Shown here in pieces: positions 47,623 to 58,799 of a DNA stretch of 64,000 bases (position 1 is its first letter; the number at the start of each line of letters is the position of its first letter). The notes under the pieces were generated by a model. It was not told the origin of the DNA and made no database searches. It saw only the letters and a list, made by a program, of their open reading frames with translations. This DNA comes from Lewinellaceae bacterium (GTDB lineage Bacteria > Bacteroidota > Bacteroidia > Chitinophagales > Saprospiraceae), in contig JADJUJ010000007.1 of NCBI GenBank assembly GCA_016710765.1, positions 186,001 through 250,000 on the forward strand. Direction: 5' to 3'. The position numbers and the translations under genes are program-made.

Positions 47623-47670
47623 ACACATTACTGCACCTTGACAGTACTTTTTGATCGACAAAATCATCCT

Positions 47671-48627
47671 ATGTTAAGATATATTCTTCTCGCGGCGATT
47701 TCGGTGCTTTTCTTTCAGCGCATATCTGCGCAGCAGGAACAGCAGTATACCCAGTTTATGTTCAACAAACTGGCCTATAACCCGGGCTATGCCGGAAGTT
47801 TTGAATCGCCCACCCTGACTGCCATCTACCGCAACCAGTGGTTGGGCCTGGATGGTGCCCCGAAAACGCAGTTGGTCAGTTTTACCCAGCCTCTGTTCAA
47901 CAACAGGGTAGGGATTGGGGCGAATCTGGTGCGCAATACCATTGGTATTTCCAGGAGCCTGACTGCCGAACTGGATTACGCATTTCGCATACCTATTGGG
48001 CGCGGGGTGTTGGGCGCTGGCCTGCAGTTTAGTTTGCGGCATTTGCGACAGAACTGGACGGATTCCCGCCTGCTTGGCTCGCAACCCCTGATGACAGACA
48101 ATGCTATTCCGCTGGAACCTAAGAGTAAGATCGTTGTCAATGCGGGTTTTGGGTTGTTTTACACCGGCCCCAAGTGGTATATCGGTGCTGCGGTTCCGCG
48201 TTTGGTGACCAATAATATCGACTTTGCGGAGTACGGGGATGTTTTTTCCCGGGAAGAACGCCACATTAACGGCATGGCCGGTGTGAGTTTTGATCTGGCA
48301 GATGGGATTGAGATGACCCCCCAGATTTTGGTAAAATATGTCAACCACGCCCCCATCGATGCCGATGTAAACGTGAGTATTTTGATCCAGCGCAAATTTT
48401 TCAGTGGCATTACGTATCGGATTGGTGGCAACCAGAATGGGGCGGGGGAAAGTTTGGACCTGATGTTTGGCGTGCAGGCTACGCGCAATATTTTCCTGTG
48501 TGCTTCCTACGATATTGGTTTGTCGGCGCTTCGCAAATACCATAATGGGAGCATGGAGGTTACGGCCAGATACTGGTTGAATGTACCCGAAGGAGAGGAC
48601 ATTGTGGACCCGCGCTACCCCTGGTAA
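47671..48627 (+). CDS. PorP/SprF family type IX secretion membrane protein
   Basis: 318 residues from the ATG at 47671 (MLRYILLAAISVLFFQRISA, signal peptide to QQ). The frame is open 11 codons upstream, but this ATG begins the signal peptide. Diagnostic PorP/SprF N terminus: QYTQFMFNKLAYNPGYAGS, then AIYRNQWLGLDGAPKTQLVS FTQPL. The remainder is a beta-barrel ending SMEVTARYWLNVPEG. SprF of Flavobacterium johnsoniae is needed for surface delivery of SprB, a giant type B substrate. The same pairing is found here with the upstream giant gene, so this protein probably attaches or exports that one. Confidence 0.94.
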   Translation: MLRYILLAAISVLFFQRISAQQEQQYTQFMFNKLAYNPGYAGSFESPTLTAIYRNQWLGLDGAPKTQLVSFTQPLFNNRVGIGANLVRNTIGISRSLTAELDYAFRIPIGRGVLGAGLQFSLRHLRQNWTDSRLLGSQPLMTDNAIPLEPKSKIVVNAGFGLFYTGPKWYIGAAVPRLVTNNIDFAEYGDVFSREERHINGMAGVSFDLADGIEMTPQILVKYVNHAPIDADVNVSILIQRKFFSGITYRIGGNQNGAGESLDLMFGVQATRNIFLCASYDIGLSALRKYHNGSMEVTARYWLNVPEGEDIVDPRYPW

Positions 48628-48657
48628 CACCTAACTGATTTGCTGAACAACATTTGA

Positions 48658-49872
48658 ATGGACATTGCCATCATTGGCGGCGGCGCTGCCGGATTTTTTG
48701 CTGCTATTACCTGCGCAGAGGCCAATCCCGAAGCTCGGGTGCAAATTCTGGAGCGGGGCAACGCATTTTTGCAAAAAGTAAAAGTGAGTGGGGGAGGGCG
48801 TTGTAATGTAACCCACCATTGTTTTGAGCCCCGCGAGCTGGTTAAGTTTTATCCACGTGGCTTCCGGGAATTGTTGGGGCCTTTTCTGCAGTTCGGGCCC
48901 GAACAAACGGTAGCCTGGTTTGAATCCAGGGGTGTTCGATTGAAGACGGAGGAAGATGGCCGAATGTTTCCGGTGACCGATGATTCCCAAACCATTATCG
49001 ACTGCCTGACCGAGTCGGCCCTTGCAGCGGGAGTTCAACTTCGGAAAGCGCAGCGGGTAGCAGGGATCAGTCGGGAAAAAGGACGCTGGAAGATGGAGGT
49101 AACTGGCCAGGAACCCATTTTTGCGGATAAAATCATGCTGGCAACGGGTAGTAGTGAAGCCGTTTGGCAATGGCTGGCGGCCCTCGACCATCCCATCGTG
49201 CCACCGGTACCGTCTCTGTTTACTTTTAACACCAAAGACACCCGGCTGCGGGACCTTGCTGGTATCGCAGTGCCTGCCGCGATTCTGGAGATCCCGGATT
49301 TGAAACTGAAGGCTGAAGGACCACTGTTGGTCACCCACTGGGGATTAAGCGGCCCGGCAGTACTCCGCCTATCGGCCTGGGGAGCCCGGGCACTGCACGC
49401 ACAGGATTACCGCTTCCGGATGTCCATCAACTGGACCAGCCAGCCCGGTGCCGCAGTACTGCACGAATTGCAGCAAATTCGGCAGGAACAGGGTAAAAAG
49501 CAGGTCCATACCCATGCGTTTTTCCAAATTCCATTGCGTCTGTGGCAGTCGCTGTCAGGATCGGCTGGTTTGTCCGCTAGCCTTCGTTGGGCTGATGCCG
49601 ACAACAAAACACTGCAACGCTTGCAAACAGCCCTCTGCGCCGGGGAATTTGATATTTTCGGAAAAAGTACTTTCAAGGAGGAGTTTGTAACAGCAGGCGG
49701 TGTCGATTTGAAAGCCGTCAATTTTAAACAATTTTCCAGTAAAATTTTACCCAACCTGTTCTTTGCGGGCGAGGTATTGAACATCGATGCTATTACGGGA
49801 GGCTTCAATTTTCAGGCGGCCTGGACGGGCGGCTGGCTGGCGGGGCATGCGATGGCGGAAAGTGGGGTTTAG
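48658..49872 (+). CDS. HI0933/BaiN family FAD-dependent oxidoreductase
   Basis: 404 residues, no signal peptide. The N-terminal dinucleotide-binding fold MDIAIIGGGAAGFFAAITCA is followed by the family signature KVKVSGGGRCNVTHH. There is an all-beta insertion and a C-terminal GGVDLKAVNFKQFSSK with FAGEVLNIDAITGGFNFQAA closing the FAD site. These flavoproteins (E. coli YhiN, gut BaiN) are cytoplasmic; BaiN-like members reduce steroid intermediates but most are uncharacterised. The start is close after PorP (30 bp), so it may be cotranscribed with it by chance. The stop codon lies inside the first unit of the following tandem repeat. Confidence 0.93.
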   Translation: MDIAIIGGGAAGFFAAITCAEANPEARVQILERGNAFLQKVKVSGGGRCNVTHHCFEPRELVKFYPRGFRELLGPFLQFGPEQTVAWFESRGVRLKTEEDGRMFPVTDDSQTIIDCLTESALAAGVQLRKAQRVAGISREKGRWKMEVTGQEPIFADKIMLATGSSEAVWQWLAALDHPIVPPVPSLFTFNTKDTRLRDLAGIAVPAAILEIPDLKLKAEGPLLVTHWGLSGPAVLRLSAWGARALHAQDYRFRMSINWTSQPGAAVLHELQQIRQEQGKKQVHTHAFFQIPLRLWQSLSGSAGLSASLRWADADNKTLQRLQTALCAGEFDIFGKSTFKEEFVTAGGVDLKAVNFKQFSSKILPNLFFAGEVLNIDAITGGFNFQAAWTGGWLAGHAMAESGV

Positions 49873-50057
49873 CGTTGGGTTTAGGGTGGGGTTTAGGGTG
49901 GGGTTTAGGGTTGTTTCGTCCTAAAATAACTTTACAGGTTTAGAGATAGTCTTGCTCTGGCTTTACGGGTACGAATAATGTCCACGGTGTGGCTTTCAAA
50001 GTCAGCCCCACCCTAAATCCCACCCTAAATCCCACTCTAAATCCCACCTTAAACCCT
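49864..50057. repeat. Inverted TTTAGGG-type tandem repeat between convergent genes
   Basis: The left arm (49864-49913) has 12-bp units GGGTTTAGGGTG. The right arm (50006-50057) has complementary CACCCTAAATCC units. They are separated by ~90 bp of unique sequence. The stop codons of both flanking genes (49870-49872 and 50056-50058) lie in or at the ends of the repeats. Nothing else is visible in the gap. Confidence 0.85.
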
Positions 50058-50826
50058 ATTTTTTCCCTTTCGCCTCATTCCAAAGTGCATCCATTTCGGC
50101 GAGCGTCATGTCGGCAAGGGGGCGTTGTGCATTGGCTTCGATGTATTCGAATCGGGATTTGAATTTTCGGTTGATGCGTTCCAGGGCAGTTTCGGGGTCA
50201 ACGCCTACAAAGCGGGCATAGTTGACCAGGGAAAACAGCACGTCGCCGAATTCCTCCTCAATTCTTTCCTGGCCATGGTTTTCGGAAATCGCTTCCTGTA
50301 ACTCGCCGATTTCTTCTTCAACCTTGTTCCAAACCTGCTCGGTATTTTCCCACTCGAAGCCCACCTGTTTGGTTTTTTCCTGCATGCGGTAAGCTTTGAC
50401 CATAGCGGGCAGGCTGTTGGGAACGCCTTCCAGTAGTGATTTTTTGCCTTCTTTGAGTTTAAGTTGCTCCCAGTTGCGCTTTACATCGGCTTCATCGTTT
50501 ACCTGAACATCCCCGTAAATGTGGGTGGCGGGAAATCGTTTTTCACAAATGGCGTGCAGTGCATCAGCAATGTCGAACTGTTGTTGTTCGTCGCCAATTT
50601 TGGCATAAAACACCATGTGCAGCATGATGTCGCCGATTTCTTCTTTGATGCCTTTGTAGTCGTTGGAAAGTATAGCATCGGCCAGTTCGTAGGTCTCTTC
50701 GATGGTCAGGTTACGGAGCGATTCAATGGTTTGCTTGCGGTCCCAGGGGCATTTTTCCCGGAGCTCGTCCATGATGTTCAGAAGCCTTCCGAACGCTTCC
50801 ATTTTTTCCTGATGTGTTGTTGCCAT
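50056..50826 (-). CDS. mazG: Nucleoside triphosphate pyrophosphohydrolase MazG
   Basis: 256 residues from the ATG at 50826 (MATTHQEKMEAFGRLLNIMD). The frame is open 16 codons upstream but that part is not conserved. Two MazG domains are present, the usual long form. The first has CPWDRKQTIESLRNLTIEET and YKGIKEEIGDIMLHMVFYAK; the second has WNKVEEEIGELQEAI and RIEEEFGDVLFSLVNYARF. Each supplies the ExxE...ExxD metal-binding acids. It hydrolyses NTPs and dNTPs to monophosphates, cleaning aberrant nucleotides and modulating ppGpp in E. coli. It is cytoplasmic. Confidence 0.96.
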   Translation of the reverse strand: MATTHQEKMEAFGRLLNIMDELREKCPWDRKQTIESLRNLTIEETYELADAILSNDYKGIKEEIGDIMLHMVFYAKIGDEQQQFDIADALHAICEKRFPATHIYGDVQVNDEADVKRNWEQLKLKEGKKSLLEGVPNSLPAMVKAYRMQEKTKQVGFEWENTEQVWNKVEEEIGELQEAISENHGQERIEEEFGDVLFSLVNYARFVGVDPETALERINRKFKSRFEYIEANAQRPLADMTLAEMDALWNEAKGKK

Positions 50827-51104
50827 GGGTGGAATTTGCAAATATAGAACGGGGGTGCGGGGTATTTGTTTCAACCTTGGGTTGGGGACAGGGCCACGCG
50901 ATGGTGTGCAAAGGTAGGGCCTTCATTTGGCATTATTGGCACCACCCGTTCCTATTGGCAAATCATTTGGCAGGAGGGTCTGACCGCCTTGGGAGCGGCA
51001 AAAAATCGGTTTTAAGCACTTTTTGGGTTTGGGAAATAGGGATTACGGGATTCTAAATGTGGGTTCCGAAACGATGGTTCGGCATATGAAGCGTATCCTG
51101 GTTT

Positions 51105-51770
51105 TCACCGGTTGTTATGGCGAAGTACAAGACTGATGGCTTCACCCTTGGAGTGTACGTGGAGTTTTTTATAAATACCCTGGATATGGTTTTTAACGGT
51201 ATCCGGGCTGATGTTGAAATTGGCTGCGATCATTTTGTAAGAAAGGCCATCCACCAGCCCTTCCAGAATTTCTTTTTCTCGGGGCGTAAGGTCGGAAGCG
51301 GGGTCGTCTGCTGCGTTGGGCTCCACAGGGGCTGCAGCGCTGGTTTTGCCATGAAAAAACTGCAGCACTTTTCTCGCGATGGCAGGACTGATCGGTGAGC
51401 CACCTTTTTGGACAGAGCGAACGCCTTCAATAATTTCGTCTGGGCTCGATTTTTTCAACAGGTACCCTGTAGCGCCATTGCGCAGCGCCTGAAAAATGCG
51501 CTCTTCCTCCTCACTTACTGTCAGCATTACAACCTGAATACCGGGTTTGAAGTCTTTTACAAGGGCAGTAGCATCAATACCGTTCATGCCGGGCATATCG
51601 ATGTCCATTAGCACTACATCAGGCTGGGAAGCCAGAAGTGCATCGCGAAGGCGGGAGCAGTCGGTATATGCTCCCACCATCTGGATATCCGACGTAATCC
51701 GGAAGAGTTGTTCTAAACTCATCCGGAAGTCGCGATTGTCTTCAAATACGGTTAATCTGATGGGCGCCAT
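51105..51770 (-). CDS. NarL/LuxR-family response regulator
   Basis: 221 residues. Receiver domain 1-125: acidic pair in LTVFEDNRDFRM, phospho-acceptor Asp in VVLMDIDMPGMNG, Thr/Ser in VVMLTVSEEEE and Lys in GYLLKKSSPDEI. After a linker rich in Ala and Pro, residues ~155-215 are a LuxR-type HTH: LTPREKEILEGLVDGLSYKM and ISPDTVKNHIQGIYKKLHVH. It is an orphan; no histidine kinase is adjacent. TAACTTTG on the minus strand (51803-51810) could be its -7 box, with no good -33. Targets unknown. Confidence 0.95.
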   Translation of the reverse strand: MAPIRLTVFEDNRDFRMSLEQLFRITSDIQMVGAYTDCSRLRDALLASQPDVVLMDIDMPGMNGIDATALVKDFKPGIQVVMLTVSEEEERIFQALRNGATGYLLKKSSPDEIIEGVRSVQKGGSPISPAIARKVLQFFHGKTSAAAPVEPNAADDPASDLTPREKEILEGLVDGLSYKMIAANFNISPDTVKNHIQGIYKKLHVHSKGEAISLVLRHNNR

Positions 51771-51890
51771 ACAGGGCGTACATTTGTTTTAAAAGGATGG
51801 TGCAAAGTTAGCACGGGCCCAAGGGGTAGGGTATAGTCAGTTTGTACTAATTTGGGGTTGTGTCGCTGGTAAACAGTGGTTAAGCAAAAG

Positions 51891-51949
51891 ATGTACGATA
51901 GGTGAACCGATTTCTGGTATTTTCCGAGATCAGTTCACCTACCGTGCAT
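51891..51949. terminator. Inverted repeat after the second giant gene, possible terminator
   Basis: ATGTACGATAGGTGAAC (51891-51907) and GTTCACCTACCGTGCAT (51933-51949) are inverted with two mismatches around a 25-base loop. It lies 33 bp after the giant minus-strand gene. There is no clear U-tract. Confidence 0.45.
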
Positions 51950-51981
51950 CCATTGTCCAACAATTGCTCCCCCACGGTTTA

Positions 51982-54900
51982 CTACCGTACGAGCGTAATA
52001 TCTCCTTTGAACAGGATAATCCGTCCATCGATCATTTCCACTTCCGCAAAGTATACAAATACTGCTGGTGTCATTGATTCGCCGCGCAGGGTTCCGTTCC
52101 AGCCATGTGCCGGGTCGTTGGGTTGGAAATTGTAATCTTCAAAAACCAGTGCTCCCCAGCGGTCGAATATTTTGAAGGACTTGATTCCCAGTACCTGTCG
52201 GCCATCAGCGAAGATATAGACAATGTCGTTGAAGCCATCATTGTTCCATGGCGAGAAGGCATTCGGGATGTAAATGTGCGGTTCGCGGTCGACCCGAACA
52301 ATTACCCGGTCCTCGGCAATGCATCCTCGCCACTGATAAGTGTTACCGTATATTCGGTACTCTGGAAAGGCTTTGCAAAAGGCTTCAGCAAACTCAGCAA
52401 GTCGGTTCCTGTAAATCGCAGACCATCCAGTGGAGTCCAAATAATGGTATCAATCAGGTTAAGCGGGTAGCCAGGAGGCAATTGTGCCTTTAATTGCACG
52501 GAGTCACCAAGGGTAATGTTAATTTCTGGAATAATTGTGATCTGTGGGTCCGGTGCCTGTGGTACAACCAGCGATTCCTGGTATTCACAACCGTTTAAAT
52601 CTTGTATCCAAAGGGTGTAGTTTCCAGGCGTAATATCCAGGAAGTCCGTATTGGGATAGAAGGTATTGCCGCCGTCAATGGAGTAGACAAACGGACCGAC
52701 GCCACCTGCAACATTGGTGAAGCTGATCATGCCATCATTGTCTAAACAGGATGGAGGATCAAGTTGTACCTGCAAATCGGTTGGTACATTGGTCTCCTGA
52801 TCAATTTGCACCAGGTCAGTCTGTGTACAGCCGTTGCTGAGGTTGGTGACCTGCAAGGTGTACAGTCCCTGCAGGTTAACCACAGGCGAGAGCGTATTGC
52901 TTCCTGAGACAATGGATCCGCCCTGTGTCGTCCAGTTGTAGCTGAAGTTGGCGCCAGTGGAACCAGAACCCTGCAGGTTAACTTGTGCCTGTGCGCAGGT
53001 GAGGAAGAAGCCAGGCCCTGCCTCAGCATTGGGCAATGCGATGTCTTGCGGCACCGTTGTGGTAGCCGTTGATGTACAGCCATTGTTGTTGTTGGTTACC
53101 AGCAGTTGGTAAATGCCAGGCTGGTTTACAACCGGTTGGGTGGACGTTGGTCCACTGAGAATATTACCGTTGGTGGTCGTCCATTGGTACTGCATGCCGG
53201 GGCCGGGTTGCGACCCTGATCCGTCGAGCGTGACCGCCAGGCTGGTGCAGGTCAGTGAAGCAGGGTTGGCGATGGCCACCAGCGGTGGCGTTGTATTGAC
53301 ATTTACAAGCACGTTGTCTGTACTGGTACAGCCGTTGCTCAGGTTGGTTACCTGGAGCATGTAGTTGCCACCAGTGTTGATGCCCGGGGTGAGGGTGGTG
53401 CCATTGGTGATGGTTCCGGGGCCGGTCCAGAGATAACTGAAATTACCTTGGCTAGAACCGATTCCATCCAGTTGCAGGTTCACAACAGCACAAGTTAAAA
53501 GTCCGTCGGCGCCAGCATTGGCCGTTGGGTTCTGTATGTCCTGATTAACCTCAACCGAGAATACCGCAGTACAACCATTATCCTGGTCGGTGACCAGTAA
53601 TTGGTAGCTGCCCGGCTGATCGACGATGGGTGCCAGTGGGTTATTGGTATTGACAATGTTGCCAGTTGGTGTATTCCAGTTGTAATTCATGTTGCCGGTG
53701 CTGGAGGCACTGGCATCGAGTGCTATTTGGGTGGTGGCACAAGTCAGCAGAGCGGGCGCCGCAACGGCAGAAACAGGAGCGATCTGGTTGATGTCAATTT
53801 GTACCTGATCGGTACTGGTACAGCCGGTTTGGGTATTGGTAACCGTCAGCACATAAATGCCGGCGGCATCAACAACCGGGTTCAGGATCGTATTGATCCC
53901 TACAATATTGCCTGCTCCCTGCGGTTGCCACAAATAGCTGTAAGCATCCGGGCCATTGGCAGTTCCCTGCAAATTAAGGCTTGGATTACTACAGGTCAGG
54001 GTAGCGGTTGCGCCAGCATCGGCGGGTGGTGGTGTTATGTTCTGCGGCACTTGTACGGTATCAACATCCGAGCAGTTGTTAGTGGTATTGAGCACGGTCA
54101 GCACATACAATCCGGGTGCACCCACTGTTGGCGTCAGGGTGTTGGGGTTTTGAATGACGCCACCGTTGATGGTGCTCCAGGTATAACTGAATTCCGGACC
54201 CGTTGCCGAGCCAGCTCCGTTCAATTGTACATTGGTGACATTGCAGGTAAGTGTTGCAGCTGTTCCTGCTTCTACCGGTGGAATATCGGCCGACTCCGTG
54301 ATCACCACTGAAGCGGTTGAGGTACAGCCGTTGTTCGAGTCCGTAACGGTAAGGTTATAGGTTCCCGGAGCATTTACGGTGGGCTGCAGGATGTTTTGGG
54401 CAGAAAGGAACCCTCCGTTTGTAGTTGTCCATTGGTACCCAAAACTTGGTCCCTGGCTGGCAGTAGCCTGGAGGTCAAAGGTATTTTGGAAACAATTCAA
54501 TTCGAAGGTGGGACCGCCATTCGCCATGGGTGGCGTAACATTGATGTTGACGGCAGTCAAATCGGTACTGCTGCAACCATTGGCGGTGTTGGTAACAACA
54601 AGGGTGTAATTGCCGGGTTGGTCAATGCTTGGATTGGCGGTGTTGCCACCACTAAGGATGCCAGGGCCAGTCCAGGAGAAGGTATATCCGGCACCGATTG
54701 GGTTGCCTGGGCCACCCAAACTAAGCGTGGGGTTGTAGCAGTTCAAAATATCATCCGGACCCGCGTCGGCGGGTGGATTGGTAATATCCTGAGGAACTGT
54801 GATGGTTTCTTCGGTGGTGCAGCCGTTGTCGCTGTTGGTTATCACCAGAGTGTAGTCTCCTGGCTGGTTGATGTCCAGCAGCGCGCTGTCGTTGTTGGAA

Positions 54901-57900
54901 ACGATACCGGGGCCGCTCCAGATGTAAGCGTAATTGGAGCCTGTACTGGATCCGCTGGCATCTACCGTAATCTGTGTATCGGTACAGTTTAGCGTAGCCG
55001 GCGCCACAATCAGTATGACAGGATTTGCGGCATCGTTCAGGATATCCACAGCATTTTCAGATGTACAGCCATTTGCGTTATTGGTTACCACCAGGTTATA
55101 GGTACCTGAAGCATTAATTTCCGGGTTAAGGGTTGTATTGCCGGCGGTGATATTGCCGCCGTTGGATGCCGTCCACACATAACTGTACTGCGCTCCTGTG
55201 CTGGAATTGCTGCCGTCGAGCGTAAGCAAAGGGTTGGTGCAGCTCAATATCTGGCTGTTGCCGGCATCGGCAACCGGATTTACCAGATCAGAGGGTACAT
55301 CTACATTAAAGGTAGAAGTACAGCTGTTGGTGGTATTGGTCACGATCAGGGTGTATTGGCCAGGAGCACCTGCAGTGGCTTGTAGGTTGTTTTGTCCGCT
55401 AAGGATGTTGCCATTCGACGTCATCCATTCATAGGTATAATTGGCGCCGGTGGAGGATCCGGTTCCATCCAGGGTAGTAACGGTTACAGCGCAGGTAATG
55501 GTGTCGGTAAAAGCTGCAGCCACAACGGGTATCGAGTTGTCGGGAAGCACGCTAATGGTGGTGCTGTCCATACAGCCATTGAGCGTGTTGGTCACCACCA
55601 GGGTGTAATCGCCGGCTGCCGTAACCACTGGATTGGGTGTGGTTTCTCCGGATGCGATGGTGCCGTTTGAGCTGCTCCAGAAATAAGTAATGGTGCCGTT
55701 GGGGGTAGAACCTGACCCATCCAGCGTTACCGAGTTTTGTGTACAAGTCAGTACGGGCGGCGTAGCCGCCACCGCATTGGGCGGGGTAACGTTTATGTTA
55801 ACTACCGCGGTGTCTGTTCGAATACAACCGTTGATGGTATCGGTGACCATGATGATATAATTGCCGGTAGCAGAAACCACGGGGTTTAGCGTGCTGTCAC
55901 CCGACAAAATGATGCCTCCGCCGGTAGTTGTCCAGTTGTAGGTGAAATTGCCTCCTTGTGAAGACGCTGATCCATCCAGCGTGGGCGTGGCCAGGTTGCA
56001 GTTGATGGTTTGGTTCGGGCCAGCGCTTGCAGTGGGTAGGGTTTGATTGGTTACAACCGCCACGGTATCTGCTTTTGTGCAGCCATTGGAGGTATTGGTT
56101 ACGACCAGAATATAGTTGCCATTTTGGTTCACCGTTGGCATGAGCGTGGTGTCTCCGGAAACAATATTACCTGGGCTGGCATTCCATTGGTGAAGGAAGT
56201 TTGATCCTGAGGAGGAGCCGGAGCCATCCAACATGATGCTGGTGTTGATGCAATTGATGGGCCCAGGTGCTGTGGCCAGCGCAGTTGGCAGCACGAAATC
56301 GCCGGGAACGGTAGCAGTGATCGTTGTTGTACAATTGCTTTGGTCGGTAATGGTAACCGTGTACGTTCCTTGGCTGAGGTTGGTCGGGTCTTGTGTCGTA
56401 GCGCCATTGTTCCACAAGTACGCATAGGCGGGGTTGCCACCCATAACGTTCAGATCGACGCTGCCACCGGTAGGGTTGTTGCAATTGGCAATGGTAGTGC
56501 CAACGATATCAGGCAATATGGGGTTGGGGGGGGCCAGGGTGAAACTCAAATCATCGGTGCAACCGAACCCATCGGTTACCGTAACATTGTACAGGCCCGC
56601 GGGTAGATTTATTGGGTCGGGAATGTTTCCAATGTTGATAGGCCCTTGCCAATTGTAATTGTATGGCCCCTGCCCGCCGGTAACTGTAGTATTGATTGAG
56701 CCGTTGGTGCTTCCAGAACAGGAAACATTGCTGGGCACTCCGACCAGGTCGAGGGCCGATTCAACGACCAGCAAGGCTCCTTGCCCGGGACCCGGGCACC
56801 CGGCACTGTCAACTACACTGGCGATCTGGTACAAGCCAGGTTGGGTTACCATAAGCTGGAATGGAGAGCTTAGGTCGTAGATTGGCGGTTGGTCATCTCC
56901 ATTGATGGTATAGTTTAGTTCAAATGGTCCGGTGCCAATAAAGTTAACATTTAAGGTGGCTGATCCACCCGGACAAATTTGCGGCGCTGGCGCCAGGAGC
57001 TGACCAATGGGTGGAGGGCTTACGTTAATGCGGCCGGTTGCAACAGATGTCTTGCCGCAATCGTCGGTAATGGTAACGCGGAAGTTAGTAGAGGCACCAA
57101 CGAAAGCCGTCATGGATTCGTCGTTTGAGCCGTTGCTCCACTGATAAGTGTAGGGGCCTACACCACCATCAGGGAAGGCGTTGAGCGTGCCCACTCCACT
57201 GCCGCAAATGGTCACTGTGTCGGCCATTGCAGCCAGTTGTGGGAGGTCATTGATCAAAAGAATTTCTTCCGGATTGAGGCAGGAACAGGGGCTTGCAAGG
57301 GTAATGATGATGCTCTCAGTGCCTTCCAGGATCTGGTCGTTGAGGATGTTAATGGTCAGAATCACCTGCTCAATACCGGCAGGAATGATGACGATCGGGG
57401 GGATGGGGGAGTAGTCGGCGCCAGGCGTTGCCGTTCCACCGATGGTATACTGCACCGCAAGGGGGACGTTGAGGTTGCCGCCCACGCGGTCAAAGACCAG
57501 CGTAACCGTGCCACAGGCTTCGTACGTAACGTCAATATCAGGGTCGCCATTGACGACAAAGTCGACAGAGGCATTGCCACCACCGTCAAAAGAGCCTGCT
57601 TTCAGGAAAACGGCAGAGTCGAAGATGCCATCGCCAACGTCGGCAATTTTTAATTTTACGTGGTAGGTTTCACATGGGATTACGTTGGCTACAGCCACCA
57701 TTTGCTTGGTATAACCATCGTATTGTACCTCATTTACGCCGGGTAAAAAAGATGGGTTCTGACCACACAGTTGTCCGCCAGCACCGGTATTGTTGGTGTA
57801 AAAACCTGTATTGGTAATGTGGTTAACATTGTTGATAGACACATAAGATGCGCCACCTGGCAGTACGGCTATGTTCTGTGCACCGCTGAACGGACCGCTG

Positions 57901-58799
57901 ATGCCGGGACCAGAAACAAAAAAGCCGAATACGTCATTGAACTGGGAGCCCACATATTCGCAATACTCTTCGGAGCCAAAGACATAGTTAAACGTAAGTG
58001 GCGTTTGGGTCGGTGTAAAATCAAACTCAATATTACACATATCAAAAGTAGCACCGCCATTGGCCAGGGTTTGAAGGTCGGGGTCGGGCGTAGAGTTGCC
58101 GTAACCTGCACTTGCATTGTCCTGATCATTGGGGCCAGGCGCAACACTGATATCGCCAGTAGCCATGATCATACCGTTGGCAAAACCGATATTGGTCACA
58201 CCATTGGAGAATTTGCCGATCTGGCCGCCATTGCCGGCAAGGGTAACATTGGTAATGTCGAAGCAGTTGCCACCTACCAAAACTTCCCGGATCAATGCGT
58301 CGGCAGAATATCCCCCTTCTACTTCCAGCACGGCCTGTGTGGCATCCATAAACGCCTTGACACTTTTCTTTTTGCAAGTTTCGCAAACGATGGTGATGTA
58401 ATGCTCAGGCGCTGCATTGGGATTCCAGGTGCAGGGGAATTCCAACTGGAGGACAATACTTTCCGATTCAGGTACAAAACTTATCATCCCTGCATCGGCG
58501 TCGTACACCGCCTGTGGATTGCCAGGGCCTGGAATGCTGAGTGCGGGTTTGCAGGTACCGGTGCCTACTTCTCCAGCCGCTACAAAACTGTAACGCTCAC
58601 CAGGAAGCAGGTTTTGGAGTTCCACCAACTGCGTAGTGCCACTTAAGGTAATCTGGTGCCGCTGGTAGTGGGCATCCAGTGGCAAAGGTTCTCCTGAAAT
58701 GGTGCTCTGGGCAACTGCCATTGGGGCAGAAAAAGCCAACAACAAGAGAAGAATGGGAAACAAGGGAGTAAAAAGACGCATAGTTGAAAAGTTTTGCAT
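51982..58799 (-). CDS. Giant secreted protein with choice-of-anchor L, Calx-beta, SprB and 14 tandem PKD-like repeats, T9SS type B domain, one frameshift
   Basis: About 2,272 residues after bridging. I use the ATG at 58799; an ATG at 58781 is equally possible and begins the signal peptide core (MRLFTPLFPILLLLLAF). Residues ~165-400 are a choice-of-anchor L domain (ALIREVLVGGNCFDITNVTL, NYVFGSEEYCEYV). Residues ~410-505 are Calx-beta-like. Residues ~690-835 are SprB-like repeats (CSGSTNGSINTTVTGGQGPY). Then come 14 tandem ~84-residue PKD/Ig-like units. The C-terminal CHU_C domain (IYIPNAFSPWNNDGFNDIVY, FKIFDRWGALVFED) lies in another frame. One base, probably G in GAGG, is missing at 52325-52326. 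No PorP/SprF gene adjoins it, unlike the other giant. Likely a surface adhesin. Confidence 0.87.
52785..56293 (-). repeat. Fourteen tandem ~250-bp coding repeats in the second giant gene
   Basis: Each unit encodes about 82-85 residues with the pattern P.A.A......LTC......LDGSGS, then Y.W....G, then a G.Y.L.VTN..NGCTS ending. Units differ by many substitutions at DNA level, so they are old duplications, not recent identical copies. The first begins LPTALATAPGPINC and the last ends LVQIDQETN. Confidence 0.85.

Noticed and set aside
47674..48630. 318-codon minus-strand open frame opposite PorP/SprF
   Set aside because: It mirrors nearly the whole sense gene, and the sense strand has clear PorP/SprF motifs and a signal peptide.
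49864..50057. TTTAGGG repeats as a telomere or linear replicon end
   Set aside because: The arrays are short, internal, and inverted between two intact convergent genes on continuous sequence.
53601..54311. Plus-strand open frames of up to 236 codons within the second giant gene
   Set aside because: They recur with the period of the coding repeats and reflect the reverse complement of those repeats.
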